DNA of 64,000 nucleotides from Aquimarina sp040786285 (GTDB lineage: Bacteria; Bacteroidota; Bacteroidia; Flavobacteriales; Flavobacteriaceae): assembly GCF_040786285.1 (NCBI RefSeq), contig NZ_JBFMKQ010000002.1, forward strand, positions 372,001-436,000, read 5' to 3'. Shown piece by piece: positions 18,701 through 28,400 of this stretch (positions are counted from its first letter, which is position 1; each line of letters starts with the position of its first letter). The notes under the pieces were generated by a model. That model searched no databases. It was not told where the DNA came from and saw only the letters and a program-made list of their open reading frames with translations. The position numbers were made by a program, and so were the translations under genes.

Positions 18701-21700
18701 GTCATTGTTTGTAACTGATTCAATGTGATAGTTGTCAAAAGCGCATTATCCGTAATCTCTATATTTGGTATTGTAGTTATCTGATCAAGTATGGTTATTT
18801 CTGTTAAAAGATCTAAATTATCTATTGTAAGATTCCCTCCCAAACTCGTTACATTAGAGAATGACGCTATACTTGTAGTATTGGTCATATCTTTTAAAGT
18901 GAAATTTCCTCCAATAGTAGTCAATGAAGCAAAGCCAGAAAGATCATCCACAATATTTCCTTCCAAATGCAAATTCCCTGAAATAGTATTCACATTTGAA
19001 AAGCCTGATACATCGGTAATAGTTCCATTAATCGTTACATTTCCTTCAATAATCCCACAGGTTCCTAAGGTTGCTATATAACTATCTACTTCTGCTTGTG
19101 TAGTTAGTGTAATGCCTCCAGCCACAACACAATCACAACTTTCTGAAATATTGTTAGAAGACGCATCTATCCAGTTACTCGTAGCACCGCTTAACGCAAA
19201 ATTGATAAGTGTTCCGTTATAGCTGTTTCCAGAGCCATCCGCTAATGTTGTTAGTCCAGAATTATCTGCTCCTGAAATACCTGTATTAAAATTATAACGG
19301 GCCACTAAATCGGTTTGCGACATATCAGCTGTACAGCCATTCAATTCTGAAACCTCGAAAGCACTTAGGGTTTTTGTCCAGATACGTAATTCGTCTAACT
19401 GCCCATTAAAATAACCTCCTGTATCTCCTGAAGGTGTATCGGCAACAGCATATCCCAATTGTATATCGGCTGTTGTGGTCGTAGCCGTTGCTGTTCCTAC
19501 CCATCCTGTTGATCTAGCCAAAGTGCCATCGATATAACACCTGGCGTTTCCAGAGTTCAAAGTGACTGCCACATGATGCCATTCTCCATCATCTACTTTT
19601 GTAGCAGGACTTAACAAACGAGTAATGTAATTTGTGGCACTAGCATAGTAATAAAACTCTATTCTTCCACCATCCAGGTTAATACGCCATCCATTGTTTC
19701 CATCTGGGGTAAACTTATTGATGACTCCACCAAGTCCATCGGTAGTTTTAATCCAAAAATCTACTGAAAAATTCAAGTTATTTTGAGAGGTATTGTGTGG
19801 GATTGTTACCAAATCGTTAGCACCGTCAAAATCTAAACCAGTCCCAAGGGGAATTGCTGTTCCTTGTATAGTGAAACTATATGAAGGTTCATCACAATCA
19901 TCACTATCGATAATTACGGTAGCTGTTTTTGTCCCGCCAGATGTAGGTGCAAACTCTATTTTTAATGAAGCAGATTCAGTGGCTGGTATTGGATTGTTAT
20001 GTGGGTTTTGCGTAATGGTAAAATCAGCTGTATCACCCGTAAGTATCACCCCATCTATATTTAAAGCGGCAGAACCATCTGTATTACGAACAAAGAAGCT
20101 CATTTCTTTAGTACTACCTACATTGATACTTCCTGCATCTGTATTGTCACTAGTCTCAGGAGTTGTATCCCCATTCAGGATATCGTTACCGTTTCCTTGT
20201 ACATTAATTTCGGGAATCGCTATTGAACAATTTCCGGAGATACCATTTGCTGTAGTATTTATCCAGTTAGAAGTATTTCCTGTTAATCCAAAATTGGTTA
20301 AAGTTCCGTCTAAACTATTTGAAGTAGCATCATCTAAAGTGGTTTCACTTGAATTATTAGCAGCAACATTTCCTTGATTTAATTTGTAGTAAGCAACTAA
20401 TCCTGATTCATTTCCTGCTAGTTCACAACCTTGTTGTGCTAAAATCTCATCTGAGCATAGTGCTCTAGACCAATAACGTACTTCGTCTATATCTCCATTA
20501 AAATAAACGTTATTAAACGCAGAATACCCTATGTAAAGTGATTCTGTATTTGTTGGGGTTTCTGGAATATTACTAAAAGTAATTTCATTGTCTAATACAC
20601 CATCTATATAAAATATGGCCTTTCCATCTCCAAATGCTAAAGCGATATGGTGCCAATTACCATCATTAAGTCCAGAAGCATTAGATAAACTAGTTGATTC
20701 ATTGTTTGGTACTGCGTACTCAAATCGTAATACTCCGGAACTGCTTAAATTCATAGAGAATCCATTAATTCCTGTAGCATCATATTTACCAATAATTGAC
20801 TGTCCACCTGCAGTAGATGTAGTTTTAAAGTATGCTTCTATAGTAAACGTATTTGTATTGAATGCGCTGTTATGATTGATATTGATATGGTCATCTGTTC
20901 CATCCAAACTAATTCCTGTAGCAGGAGTATACCCCGTTCCTTCTATGGCAAAGGTAAACGTAGTATCGCAACCGTTATTTGAAATACGAACCGTGGCGTT
21001 TTTAGTTCCGATAGAAGAAGGTGTAAATAGAATCCTTAGATTTCCAGAAGTACCTGCCGCTACATCTGTTGGTGATTCTATAATGGTAAAATCGGATGCT
21101 CCATCAATGGTAATATTAGAAATGTCTAGTGTAATATTACCAGTATTGCTAATCGTATAATCTGCAGGTTCTGCTTGTCCAAATATAACATTCCCAAAAG
21201 AGGTGTTATTACTTGAACTTACCGTAGTGTCCCCATTATTAATGGCATTACTATTTGAAGCAATTGAAATTATAGCTTCCGTATAAGTGCTACAACTTCC
21301 TGAAATACCATTAGCTGTTGTGTCTATCCAGTTAGAAGTAGTACCTGATAATCCAAAATTGTTTAGAGTTCCTTGTGGGGGAATCCCCGATGTAATCGTA
21401 TGATTGGGATCTAGTATACTATACTCTGGAAAGTTATTTCCGTTTACTTCTCCATTATTAAAATTATAATAAGCTATCAAATCACTTTCACTTCCTGTTA
21501 ATTGACAGCTAGACTGATCAGAAATCCTACAGTTTGACAATGCGATATCCCACACTCGTAATTCATCTATAGCACCTGCATAATATTCTCCACCACCAAA
21601 AGCACTTCCCATAGTTAGATTATTACTACTATCTACAATAGCTTCTGACAATGTTAATCTATTTTCTTCTATACCATCAATCAATATTCTATAATTAGTA

Positions 21701-22467
21701 CCATTATGGGTAATTACAACATGCTGCCATTGATCGTTTGCTATTGGAGGAGTCATTAAGTTGTTAGCCCCTGTTGAAGTAAAAAAAGTGAAATTTAATT
21801 GCTGCGTTATATCGATACGTAAACTATATCCTGCACTACCGCTTGTATTATCTAGTATAAAATGTTCCTCTGTCCCAGAAATATTAGGTTTCATCCAAAA
21901 TTCAATGGTAAAATCATCGTTCAGGCTATAATTACCATTGTTAAAAGTGATGTTGTCATCGATACCATCAAAATGTAGCCCTGTAGCTCCTTCAAAAGCG
22001 GTTCCTTGTATGGCAAATGTATAGGTTCCATTGGTTGGATCATCACTGGTAATGGTTACTATTGCGTTTTTTACTCCAGCAGATTGTGGCGCAAAACTTA
22101 TTTCAATAGATTCTGATGTTCCACTTAATACGGTGACTGGCCACATGTCATTGAGCACAAAATCTGAAGCATTGGTTCCAGTAATTGTAATATTCGAAAT
22201 ATTTAAATCACTTGCACCATTGTTTAGGATGCTAAAAGGTGTCATTAGAGAGTTACCTGTTCCTAATTCAGGATACATGGTCCCATCAAACATATCAGGA
22301 GTCATATCACCATTGGCAATTACTGTCATCATATCGGGACCAGTAACACTAATCTGTGGTGTAAATAATTCTTCGGAGGGTTTAAAAGGTGTGTTGGCCG
22401 ATAATTCATAAGAGGTGAATCCCATAGCGTAAAACACCACGAAAAGTAAGAGTAGCAGTTTCTTCAT
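15715..22467 (-). CDS. Giant T9SS surface protein: choice-of-anchor D, three LamG, LRR, six DUF5011 Ig domains, type A tail
   Basis: About 2250 residues. I prefer ATG 22467 (MKKLLLLLFVVF, preceded by CCCCTT) over ATG 22476. Order: signal peptide; three rounds of Ig-like choice-of-anchor D (ISVTGPDMMTVIANG...) followed by LamG/ConA-like domains (LHFDGIDDNITFNNGN, ISLDGTDDHININHNS, LDFDGANDLVTIPHNT); a leucine-rich/receptor-L-like region about 1110-1565; six near-identical DUF5011-type Ig repeats about 1570-2010 (GDNPQTIELGDGYTELGA); a C-terminal module with ETCEDKDNG; and a T9SS type A tail (SPNPTRSD ... SKTFRIVKQ). Exported to the cell surface; carbohydrate or matrix binding is inferred from LamG and Ig content. 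No ECF-type motif found upstream. Confidence 0.92.
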   Translation of the reverse strand: MKKLLLLLFVVFYAMGFTSYELSANTPFKPSEELFTPQISVTGPDMMTVIANGDMTPDMFDGTMYPELGTGNSLMTPFSILNNGASDLNISNITITGTNASDFVLNDMWPVTVLSGTSESIEISFAPQSAGVKNAIVTITSDDPTNGTYTFAIQGTAFEGATGLHFDGIDDNITFNNGNYSLNDDFTIEFWMKPNISGTEEHFILDNTSGSAGYSLRIDITQQLNFTFFTSTGANNLMTPPIANDQWQHVVITHNGTNYRILIDGIEENRLTLSEAIVDSSNNLTMGSAFGGGEYYAGAIDELRVWDIALSNCRISDQSSCQLTGSESDLIAYYNFNNGEVNGNNFPEYSILDPNHTITSGIPPQGTLNNFGLSGTTSNWIDTTANGISGSCSTYTEAIISIASNSNAINNGDTTVSSSNNTSFGNVIFGQAEPADYTISNTGNITLDISNITIDGASDFTIIESPTDVAAGTSGNLRILFTPSSIGTKNATVRISNNGCDTTFTFAIEGTGYTPATGISLDGTDDHININHNSAFNTNTFTIEAYFKTTSTAGGQSIIGKYDATGINGFSMNLSSSGVLRFEYAVPNNESTSLSNASGLNDGNWHHIALAFGDGKAIFYIDGVLDNEITFSNIPETPTNTESLYIGYSAFNNVYFNGDIDEVRYWSRALCSDEILAQQGCELAGNESGLVAYYKLNQGNVAANNSSETTLDDATSNSLDGTLTNFGLTGNTSNWINTTANGISGNCSIAIPEINVQGNGNDILNGDTTPETSDNTDAGSINVGSTKEMSFFVRNTDGSAALNIDGVILTGDTADFTITQNPHNNPIPATESASLKIEFAPTSGGTKTATVIIDSDDCDEPSYSFTIQGTAIPLGTGLDFDGANDLVTIPHNTSQNNLNFSVDFWIKTTDGLGGVINKFTPDGNNGWRINLDGGRIEFYYYASATNYITRLLSPATKVDDGEWHHVAVTLNSGNARCYIDGTLARSTGWVGTATATTTTADIQLGYAVADTPSGDTGGYFNGQLDELRIWTKTLSAFEVSELNGCTADMSQTDLVARYNFNTGISGADNSGLTTLADGSGNSYNGTLINFALSGATSNWIDASSNNISESCDCVVAGGITLTTQAEVDSYIATLGTCGIIEGNVTINGTITDVSGFSNVNTISGNLHLEGNIVDDLSGFASLTTIGGNFTLKDMTNTTSIASFSNVTSLGGNLTIDNLDLLTEITILDQITTIPNIEITDNALLTTITLNQLQTMTGSFRITFNSSLSTLSIDQLTQVNGEFRVSNIGSGLTSISLPLLEGSGNFRIADATGLISIDAPEILNLTGACNIGGCANLTTVNFPKLTSIGNNLSIDNSPSLNSITATVLSTISGAAQFHDMAVTDLSFLSGVTSIGGNLSLTDMTALNTIQGMDNLTTLGGFNISDCDLVPNLEGFPKLAITSINSLNIAENELITTFDNSFLASLTSIGILGISFNGNLVEIDALQNVASLTGSDSTIRNNNSLQSINLYALRNVGSNLIIRDQDLGITNLCGLYDYVTTGDGATTLSFQGSNQTAWDSVQDITDNCETPIITLIGDNPQTIELGDGYTELGASTSDSSTVIIDASDFTDAVGSYTITYNAVGLLGNNAAEVTRTVNVVDTTAPVITLTGDNPQTIELGDGYTELGATTDDGTNITIDTTAFMDVLGSYTIRYNATDASNNAAAEVTRTVNVVNTTAPVITLIGDNPQIIELGDGYTELGANTDDGTAVVIDDSDFVDAVGSYTIRYNATDASNNVAVEVIRTVNVVDTTAPVITLTGDNPQTIELGDGYTELGATIDDGSSIIIDTSDFVDAVGSYTIRYNATDASNNAAVEVTRTVNVVDTTAPVITLTGDNPQTIELGNGYTELGATTDDGTTVTIDTTAFMDALGSYTIRYNATDASNNVAAEVTRTVNVVNNVPPIITLLGDNPQTIVLGDGYTELGATTDDGSEVIIDTSDFVDALGTYMITYNSTDASNNVAVEVIRTVHVVSGCPIFDLPADNFLVEAYSETCEDKDNGNILVRATEEQNYIATINNNTYDFGTDLFVQDLAPGTYTLCIAIDGYSDCEQCFEVAIEEAPILEGKTILNTDNKSNQIYVEIDEGTAPYTVMINDTMVATYDTNSFYVEVQHGDTLEVFSSQACEGKLSTKITLFDQITVSPNPTRSDIVITIPETVLKTITVDIHSALGIKVSSNTYSITEGKVVLPMETLPSGVYFISLMNGASKTFRIVKQ

Positions 22468-22637
22468 AAGGGGCATGTTTAGGTTAAAGTTTTGTTAATG
22501 ATTTAAGCTGCAATGGTACAAATCTCTATTCAGATTTATGCGTTTTTTATGGTTACAAAAAGTTACATCCCTTTGTTTATAGGGTTTTCAAAGAAATCTC
22601 AATTAGCATATTTAGTATTGTATCCTATTAATATTCT

Positions 22638-22645
22638 TATATTTG
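22638..22645 (+). promoter_or_regulatory. Bacteroidota -7 box for the TPR-LuxR gene
   Basis: TATATTTG matches TAnnTTTG, with TTG at 22618-22620 (17-bp spacer), about 28 bp before ATG 22674. Confidence 0.55.
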
Positions 22646-22673
22646 TAAAACACTTTTAATCCCCTTATACTTC

Positions 22674-24335
22674 ATGAGAACTTTGTTCTTTATCATTTCA
22701 TTATTGTATTTACTTCCTGTATTGGGCCAGGTGCAACAAGACAGCCTGGAAGTTGAACTAAGACAAAAAGTTAATGATGCAGCTAATGATTCTTTAAAAG
22801 TGCATTACCTCTTCGAACTTACTAAGGTAGTAGAGAAATACAGTATAGATCAAGGAAGGGATTTGATGAACCAAACCCTGCAGTTTATTGACAGCATTCC
22901 TTCTCCTTCTGATCACTTTTTAAAACAAAAAGCACGCCTACTTGATATATTAGGAAAATACGAATCCAGACAAACCAATTATGAAAACTCTCTGGATCTC
23001 AGGTTACAGGCACTAAAAATCAGAGAAAAATTACAAGATTCTTTTGAAATTGCCCGGAGTTACCATAGTATCGCTATGATCTTTAGATATCAAAAAGAGT
23101 ATGATAAGTCAATATCTTATTTTTTAAAATCTATAGCGATACAGAAACGACATCTAGATAGTACTCAATTAGCGAGGACTTATAATATGCTTGGAGTCGT
23201 ACATTATTATACCAAGCAGAATGATTCTGCCATGTATTATTATCAACTTGCAAAGAATTACAGCACTACTCTAGAGGAAAAAGCAAAGTCTAATGATAAT
23301 ATTGCTGCAATCTATTATACTTCGGGCAACTATAAAGAAGCTATTGAAATCTATAAGGAAAACTTAGCCATTTTTAAATCCTCAAAAAATTATAATTTCG
23401 TCTCGAACAACTTGATGCACCTGGCTAAAATTCATTCTGATCTTGGTAAGCATCAAGAGGCGGTTGCTTATGTTGATGAAGCACTGGACTATTACAAAAA
23501 GTATGGTAACACCTCTAAACTTGCTCTACTATTTCAACTAAGGAGTCATATCTATGAAGAGATGGGTGATCATAAAAATGCTTTGAAGCATTTTAAAACC
23601 CATAAATATTATTATGATTCTATATTTAATGTTAGAAACGCAAAAAAGATCACGGCGCTGGAGTTGAATCATCAGTTCCAAAAAGAAAAACTAGCAGATA
23701 GCCTTCAATTCGCCAACGAAAAAACCGAGCTCAAATTAAAAAATAAGGCACAGCAAGCCACAAATCGGCTTTATATTACTTTATTGCTTTTGGTATCGGC
23801 TGGAATCATCACATTGTTGATCTTTGTGAACAATCGAAGAAAATTAAACCGGGAACGTTTTAAAAAGGAACAACTCGAAAAAGAATTGCTAGACGAAAAG
23901 TTAAAACACACTACTTATCAAGCAAAACAGCTGGTGGCTGATAATAAAATGCGGTTACAGTTTAAGCAAGAATTTCTTTCAAAACTTAAAAAAGTAAAAC
24001 AGCATACAGATGCAGTTGATGTTTCAGACTTTCAATCTCTAATTACTGATTTGAATGCACAAATTACTACAGAAAGTAAATATGATTTTATAGGAGATAA
24101 TATAGAACAGATAGATAAAGAATTTAATGAGAAGCTTAGAAACTTATATCCTGATCTTACAAAATCTGAACGAGAGATTTGTGCCCTCATGCGCATGAAC
24201 TTAAGCCTTAAAGAAATTATGGTGATTAGAAATGTAACCATGGGATCTATTAAAGCCTCCAGGCATCGTATTCGAAAAAAATTAGGTCTAGATCGAGAAC
24301 AAGAGTTAGAACAGTTTATTAGTAAACTAGTTTAG
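22674..24335 (+). CDS. TPR-LuxR-type transmembrane transcriptional regulator
   Basis: A 553-residue protein. The signal peptide ends near VLGQ. Tetratricopeptide repeats span about 40-330 (ARTYNMLGVVHYYTKQND, DNIAAIYYTSGNYKEAIEIY, LMHLAKIHSDLGKHQEAVAYV). One membrane helix is at about 365-386, then a basic coiled-coil linker (FKKEQLEKELLDEKLKH). The C-terminal LuxR-type HTH is about 487-553 (LYPDLTKSEREICALMRMNLSLKEI ... SIKASRHRIRKKLGL). The layout implies a periplasmic sensor coupled to a cytoplasmic DNA-binding domain. It is divergent from the giant T9SS gene at 15715-22467, a plausible target. A second regulator of the same architecture is at 33349. The ligand is unknown. Confidence 0.9.
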   Translation: MRTLFFIISLLYLLPVLGQVQQDSLEVELRQKVNDAANDSLKVHYLFELTKVVEKYSIDQGRDLMNQTLQFIDSIPSPSDHFLKQKARLLDILGKYESRQTNYENSLDLRLQALKIREKLQDSFEIARSYHSIAMIFRYQKEYDKSISYFLKSIAIQKRHLDSTQLARTYNMLGVVHYYTKQNDSAMYYYQLAKNYSTTLEEKAKSNDNIAAIYYTSGNYKEAIEIYKENLAIFKSSKNYNFVSNNLMHLAKIHSDLGKHQEAVAYVDEALDYYKKYGNTSKLALLFQLRSHIYEEMGDHKNALKHFKTHKYYYDSIFNVRNAKKITALELNHQFQKEKLADSLQFANEKTELKLKNKAQQATNRLYITLLLLVSAGIITLLIFVNNRRKLNRERFKKEQLEKELLDEKLKHTTYQAKQLVADNKMRLQFKQEFLSKLKKVKQHTDAVDVSDFQSLITDLNAQITTESKYDFIGDNIEQIDKEFNEKLRNLYPDLTKSEREICALMRMNLSLKEIMVIRNVTMGSIKASRHRIRKKLGLDREQELEQFISKLV

Positions 24336-24342
24336 ATCAAAA

Positions 24343-24369
24343 AAAACCACTCAAGAAATTGAGTGGTTT
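24343..24369. terminator. Terminator after the TPR-LuxR gene
   Basis: Stem AAACCACTCA / TGAGTGGTTT with a 6-nt loop, seven bp after the stop at 24335. An A-run precedes and a short T-run follows, so it could work in both directions. Confidence 0.8.
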
Positions 24370-24423
24370 ATTGCAACAGACAAATCTATTACGACCCCTT
24401 ACCTTCGTAATATTTTTATCTAT

Positions 24424-24489
24424 TGTTTAATAATTCTTAATGTTTTAGAAGCCGTTTTATTGCTTTTTATTCTAAATAGGGTTTTACTT
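24424..24489 (-). pseudogene. Orphan T9SS tail remnant of a lost cargo gene
   Basis: On the minus strand a frame opened only by a stop codon ends ...KTASKTLRIIKQ-stop. That is nearly identical to the last residues of the 25446 product (TSKTLRIVKQ) and of the 15715 product (ASKTFRIVKQ). No start codon or cargo domain precedes it. Instead promoter site C stands about 10-20 bp upstream. The simplest reading is a deletion that removed almost an entire T9SS gene, leaving the promoter joined to the tail. Confidence 0.6.
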
Positions 24490-24497
24490 TATGTATA

Positions 24498-24527
24498 TAC
24501 AGTCAAGTTTTACAATACCGTATTTTT
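24498..24527 (-). promoter_or_regulatory. ECF-type promoter motif variant (site C), apparently orphaned
   Basis: Minus strand AAAAATACGGTA, then the same 13-bp spacing and CTGTA. One base (CGGTA for GGGTA) differs from the other four sites. Only the T9SS tail remnant lies downstream. Confidence 0.5.
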
Positions 24528-24597
24528 TATTTTATTGGTAATAAAAATGATTGGGAATTGAAATTTTTGATGTCTTATATTTCTCATTAAGATTAGA

Positions 24598-24629
24598 AAA
24601 AATCCACTCAAAATTTTGAGTGGATTTTT
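24598..24629 (-). terminator. Terminator after the 24677 lipoprotein gene
   Basis: A perfect palindrome, AAAAATCCACTCAAAA and its complement, giving T-runs on both strands. It ends the 28679-to-24677 operon. Confidence 0.85.
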
Positions 24630-24676
24630 GCAAAAAGCTAATTCATTTGCGGATATAGATCAAATAATTTTCCCCC

Positions 24677-25369
24677 TTATTGTGTTCTAAAATCCCAAAC
24701 CTGGCTAATTGCAACCCCATGTTTAGGGTCTTTGGCCACCACTCTCCAATAATAGGTTGTGCCAGAAGATACTGCTACATCAAATGTGGTAGTATCCAGG
24801 TTTTCTGCTAATAATTGAGGAGGGTTGGACTCGCCAAAGTATACATCATATGTTAGTGTGTCATTGTCGCTATCAGAAGCATTCCAATCTAATGATACGG
24901 TACTTCCTGTTACCATTTCTCCCGAAGCAGGACTTGCTGTTGAAGAAACTGTAGGAATTGTATTGGTACTGGCTTCTGGCTCTGTGATAAAGGTTAACAC
25001 ACTAGAATATGGGCTTTTATATCCTTTACTATTTAGAGCTTTTACTCTCCAGAAATACGAGGTTCCTCTTTCTAAAGTAAAAGTGGCCGTGGGTTGATCA
25101 GTTACTGCTGTAAATACTATTTGATTAAATGCTTCATCTGAAGCAATTTCTACCAAGTAACCAATGGTACCCAAGGTAATAGTTGTTGATGTAGTCCAAT
25201 CGAACTTCAGGTTAAAATTGGTACATACTAAATTGTTAGTAGGGTATAGTAAACCTGGTGTAGTTGGCTCTACACTAAGATTTTGTAAAGAATCTACTAG
25301 TATACTCTCTTCTTCGGTACATGAGAATAACAGTACCATGCTCAATATGGCGATATATAAATTTTTCAT
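24677..25369 (-). CDS. Lipoprotein with two FN3/cadherin-like modules, paralogue of 15001
   Basis: A 230-residue protein with lipobox MVLLFSC (Cys about 17) and a TEEES linker. Two beta-sandwich modules carry SYFWRVKALNSKGYKS and TYYWRVVAKDPKHGVA motifs, and the ending QVWDFRTQ matches the 15001 product almost throughout its second module (DSDNDTLTYDVYFGESNPP against DADGDTLSYDLYFGDTNPP). It follows the fibrinogen-like T9SS protein by 76 bp, repeating the cargo-then-lipoprotein order seen at 15715/15001. The pair therefore looks like a conserved two-gene module. Function inferred as surface association only. Confidence 0.87.
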   Translation of the reverse strand: MKNLYIAILSMVLLFSCTEEESILVDSLQNLSVEPTTPGLLYPTNNLVCTNFNLKFDWTTSTTITLGTIGYLVEIASDEAFNQIVFTAVTDQPTATFTLERGTSYFWRVKALNSKGYKSPYSSVLTFITEPEASTNTIPTVSSTASPASGEMVTGSTVSLDWNASDSDNDTLTYDVYFGESNPPQLLAENLDTTTFDVAVSSGTTYYWRVVAKDPKHGVAISQVWDFRTQ

Positions 25370-25445
25370 GGGTATATTGTATTTGCTTTTTAATAGGTTT
25401 TTGATTCCCCTTGCTCCAGAAAAGCAAGGGGAGAGATAATTATCT

Positions 25446-28400
25446 TTATTGTTTTACGATTCTCAATGTTTTTGAAGTTCCCTGATTGATCGTCACAAAA
25501 TATATTCCTGCAGGTAGCCCTTGCATTGGTAATTCTATTTTGTTAGCTGTGATGTCATACACCCCAGAAGATACGGTCATCCCCAGTGCATTATGAATCT
25601 CAATAGTCACGGTATCACTATCAGCATTAGGGATGCTTAGTGTTACATTAGCTTTGGTTGGGTTAGGGTATAGGCTTACATTTCCTAAGTTACCCATCGT
25701 TGTTGATAATTTACCCTGGCAAGCAGCTTTGCTGGAGAATACTTCGACTACACCTCCGGTTTTAGCATCGACTACAAAACTATTGGTGTTGTATTCGCCT
25801 ACGACTTTATTATCGATAGTAACGGTATACGGAGCAGTACCCGATTGGATATCAACAAACACTTTGTTATTGATGTTATCCATCGTTGTTTTACCTTCAA
25901 ATACAGTAGCCTCTTCGATGACAAATTCATAACATTTTTGGCAGTCTGAAATTCCTGCAATGGTAATACATAGTGGGTAGGTTCCCGGTACTAAATCAGG
26001 TATAACAAGATCAGAAGTAAAAGGATAATCTTCTCCATTGAGTGAGGCAACATAATTAAAACTTTCTACTGCATTGATGCTTAGAATACCGTTGTTTTTA
26101 TCGGCACAGGTTTCATTAGCCAACTGTATTTGGAAATTATTATCATCTAAATTATCTATAAAACAATCTCCAGTTACGTTTACTATAGCGGTTTGCTCAG
26201 TAACGTTTCCGTTAACATCGGTAACGGTAAATGTTACGATGTTGTCTCCTGTATTTCTGATGTTAAACGTATTTGGCGAAACAACCATCGTATCGATTCC
26301 ACAGTTCTCAAAGACTCCACTAGTAGGTGCAAAAGCAACATAATCATTTGTAGCTCCCCAGTTAGATGCATTACGACCGGGAACAATAATAGCAGCTGTA
26401 CCATCTATATTTTCTAACCCTTGGGTTTTATCATCTCCGGTTAACGGAATGTTAATTGTATGGATCTCAATACGATTCGTTCCTTCAAATAGCTTTACTT
26501 GGGTTGTTGTAATGTCAGTATCATCATCAATATGAGTCACACTATCCCAATCCATAATCAGAATTCGATTAGGTGCAGTCCCAATAGTGGTATAACTCAT
26601 GGTTCCTCCGTCTTCAGGATTTATATCATTCCAGTCAAAGGCAATTAGGTTGTTTGGTTCATTGGTATCGGGTAATGTCTGTCCACTACAACATCCATCA
26701 TCTCCTTCATCAGAAAAAGTGATAAATCCGTTGGATGAAATATAGAATTCTGTATATAGATTTCCGTAAAAACCAAACTCGAAACCAATAGGTAATGCAG
26801 CTGTAAGTTCGTCATCGTCTAAAACAACTTCGGTTCCTGTAGCGCTTATATCCACACGATCCAATGTACCCGAAGTTTCTACAGTATAGTCGCGAGCCAA
26901 TGGATCTGGACCTAAGACGTCTTGTGGGGTTATTGTAGCTGTATCCTCAAAGTTTGTTAATGTAAGGGTTACATCTTTGGTATTAAACAAAGGTGCTCTG
27001 GTATCAACCACAGTCACATCATAACTACATGATACGGTAGCTCCTGTATTATCAAGGGTGTCATAGGTATACGTTGTGGTACTTCCAACAGCTAACAGTG
27101 TTCCACTCGCAGGCCCGGCGGTGATGTTGCTGGCACATGGATAGTTGTATACGGCTCCGCAGGCAGTAGGATCACTTTCTAAAGTAAAGTTTGAAGGGCA
27201 TGAAGGTATTGTAATGGTAACTGTAGTCGTACAACTTACAGAATTTCTATTATTGTCAAATACAGTTACGGTGACAGTATTATCTCCTAGGTCTGCACAA
27301 GTAAATGAGCTTTTGTCAAATTGAATACGATCTACAGAACAATTATCTGTAGCACTTAAAAGAATATTATCTTCTGTAATAATAGCGTTACCGGTTGCGT
27401 CTAATTCTAAAGTAAAAGGTGCTACACATTCTATGACCGGATCAGTAACATCGTTAACAAATATAACTACATTGCCAGTGCTTATATTGCCATTAACATC
27501 GGTTGCTGTAAGCGTTACTACATTAGGTCTACGGACATTACTACAGTCAAAATCTGTTTGACTTAATGTTAGACTTTGTAGCCCGCAATCATCGGTTGCA
27601 CTTGCATTAAGATCTGCTAATGTGATCGAGGCGTTACCTGTTTCGTCTAAATCTATGTTCACGAATGTATCATTAGTAATAACAGGAGCAGACTCTTCTA
27701 CAATAACGGTTACATCAATAACAGTGCTGTTGTTTTGACCATCTGTTGCGGTGAGTTGGATGATATTATTACCAATATTGGTACAATCAAAGTCGGTTCT
27801 GCTTAAACTAAGACTAGGAGTAGTACAATTGTCCGTAACGGTTAATCCAAAATCTGTTGGAGCTACTGTAAGATTACCACTTGCATCCAAACTGGTAGTA
27901 AGTGTCGTTGTACCTGCTGGCGATAGATCTCCGCGAACCCATACTCTATGAATTGTACTTGCGGCATTGATGGCAAAATCATCAACTTCCCAACGATTAC
28001 CACCACCTCTAATTCCCCAGTGATATTGTCCACCTCTCCAAAAAGGAAAATTGGTCAGTGCTAAGTCTCCTTCGTTCGAAAACGCGTTAAATGCTTGAGC
28101 AGGGATATTGGCTGTGTGATTTGCTAGAACAGTAAAATTAGCGGTATTATTTATTCCTGAAAAAGTACCTGTACCCGTCTTTACATAATTCAATGCATTG
28201 CTATAATTAGTTTTGAAATCAATTACACGGTTATGACCAGTAGTAGCACCGTAAAAACGCATTTCTTCAAAGTCAATTGCTGCGGCCAGGGCATTACCCA
28301 TATGTCCCCAGGTAGTGGTGCCAGCTTCGTTATCACCAAGGGTAGAAGACCCTAATAAAGGTAAATCGGTATTACGTACCGTTAAGTTAGAATTATCTCC

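Noticed and set aside
22477..22673. ECF-type motif upstream of the giant LamG/DUF5011 gene
   Set aside because: Searched by eye; no GGGTA and CTGTA pair at 13-bp spacing was found, so this gene is not placed in the regulon.
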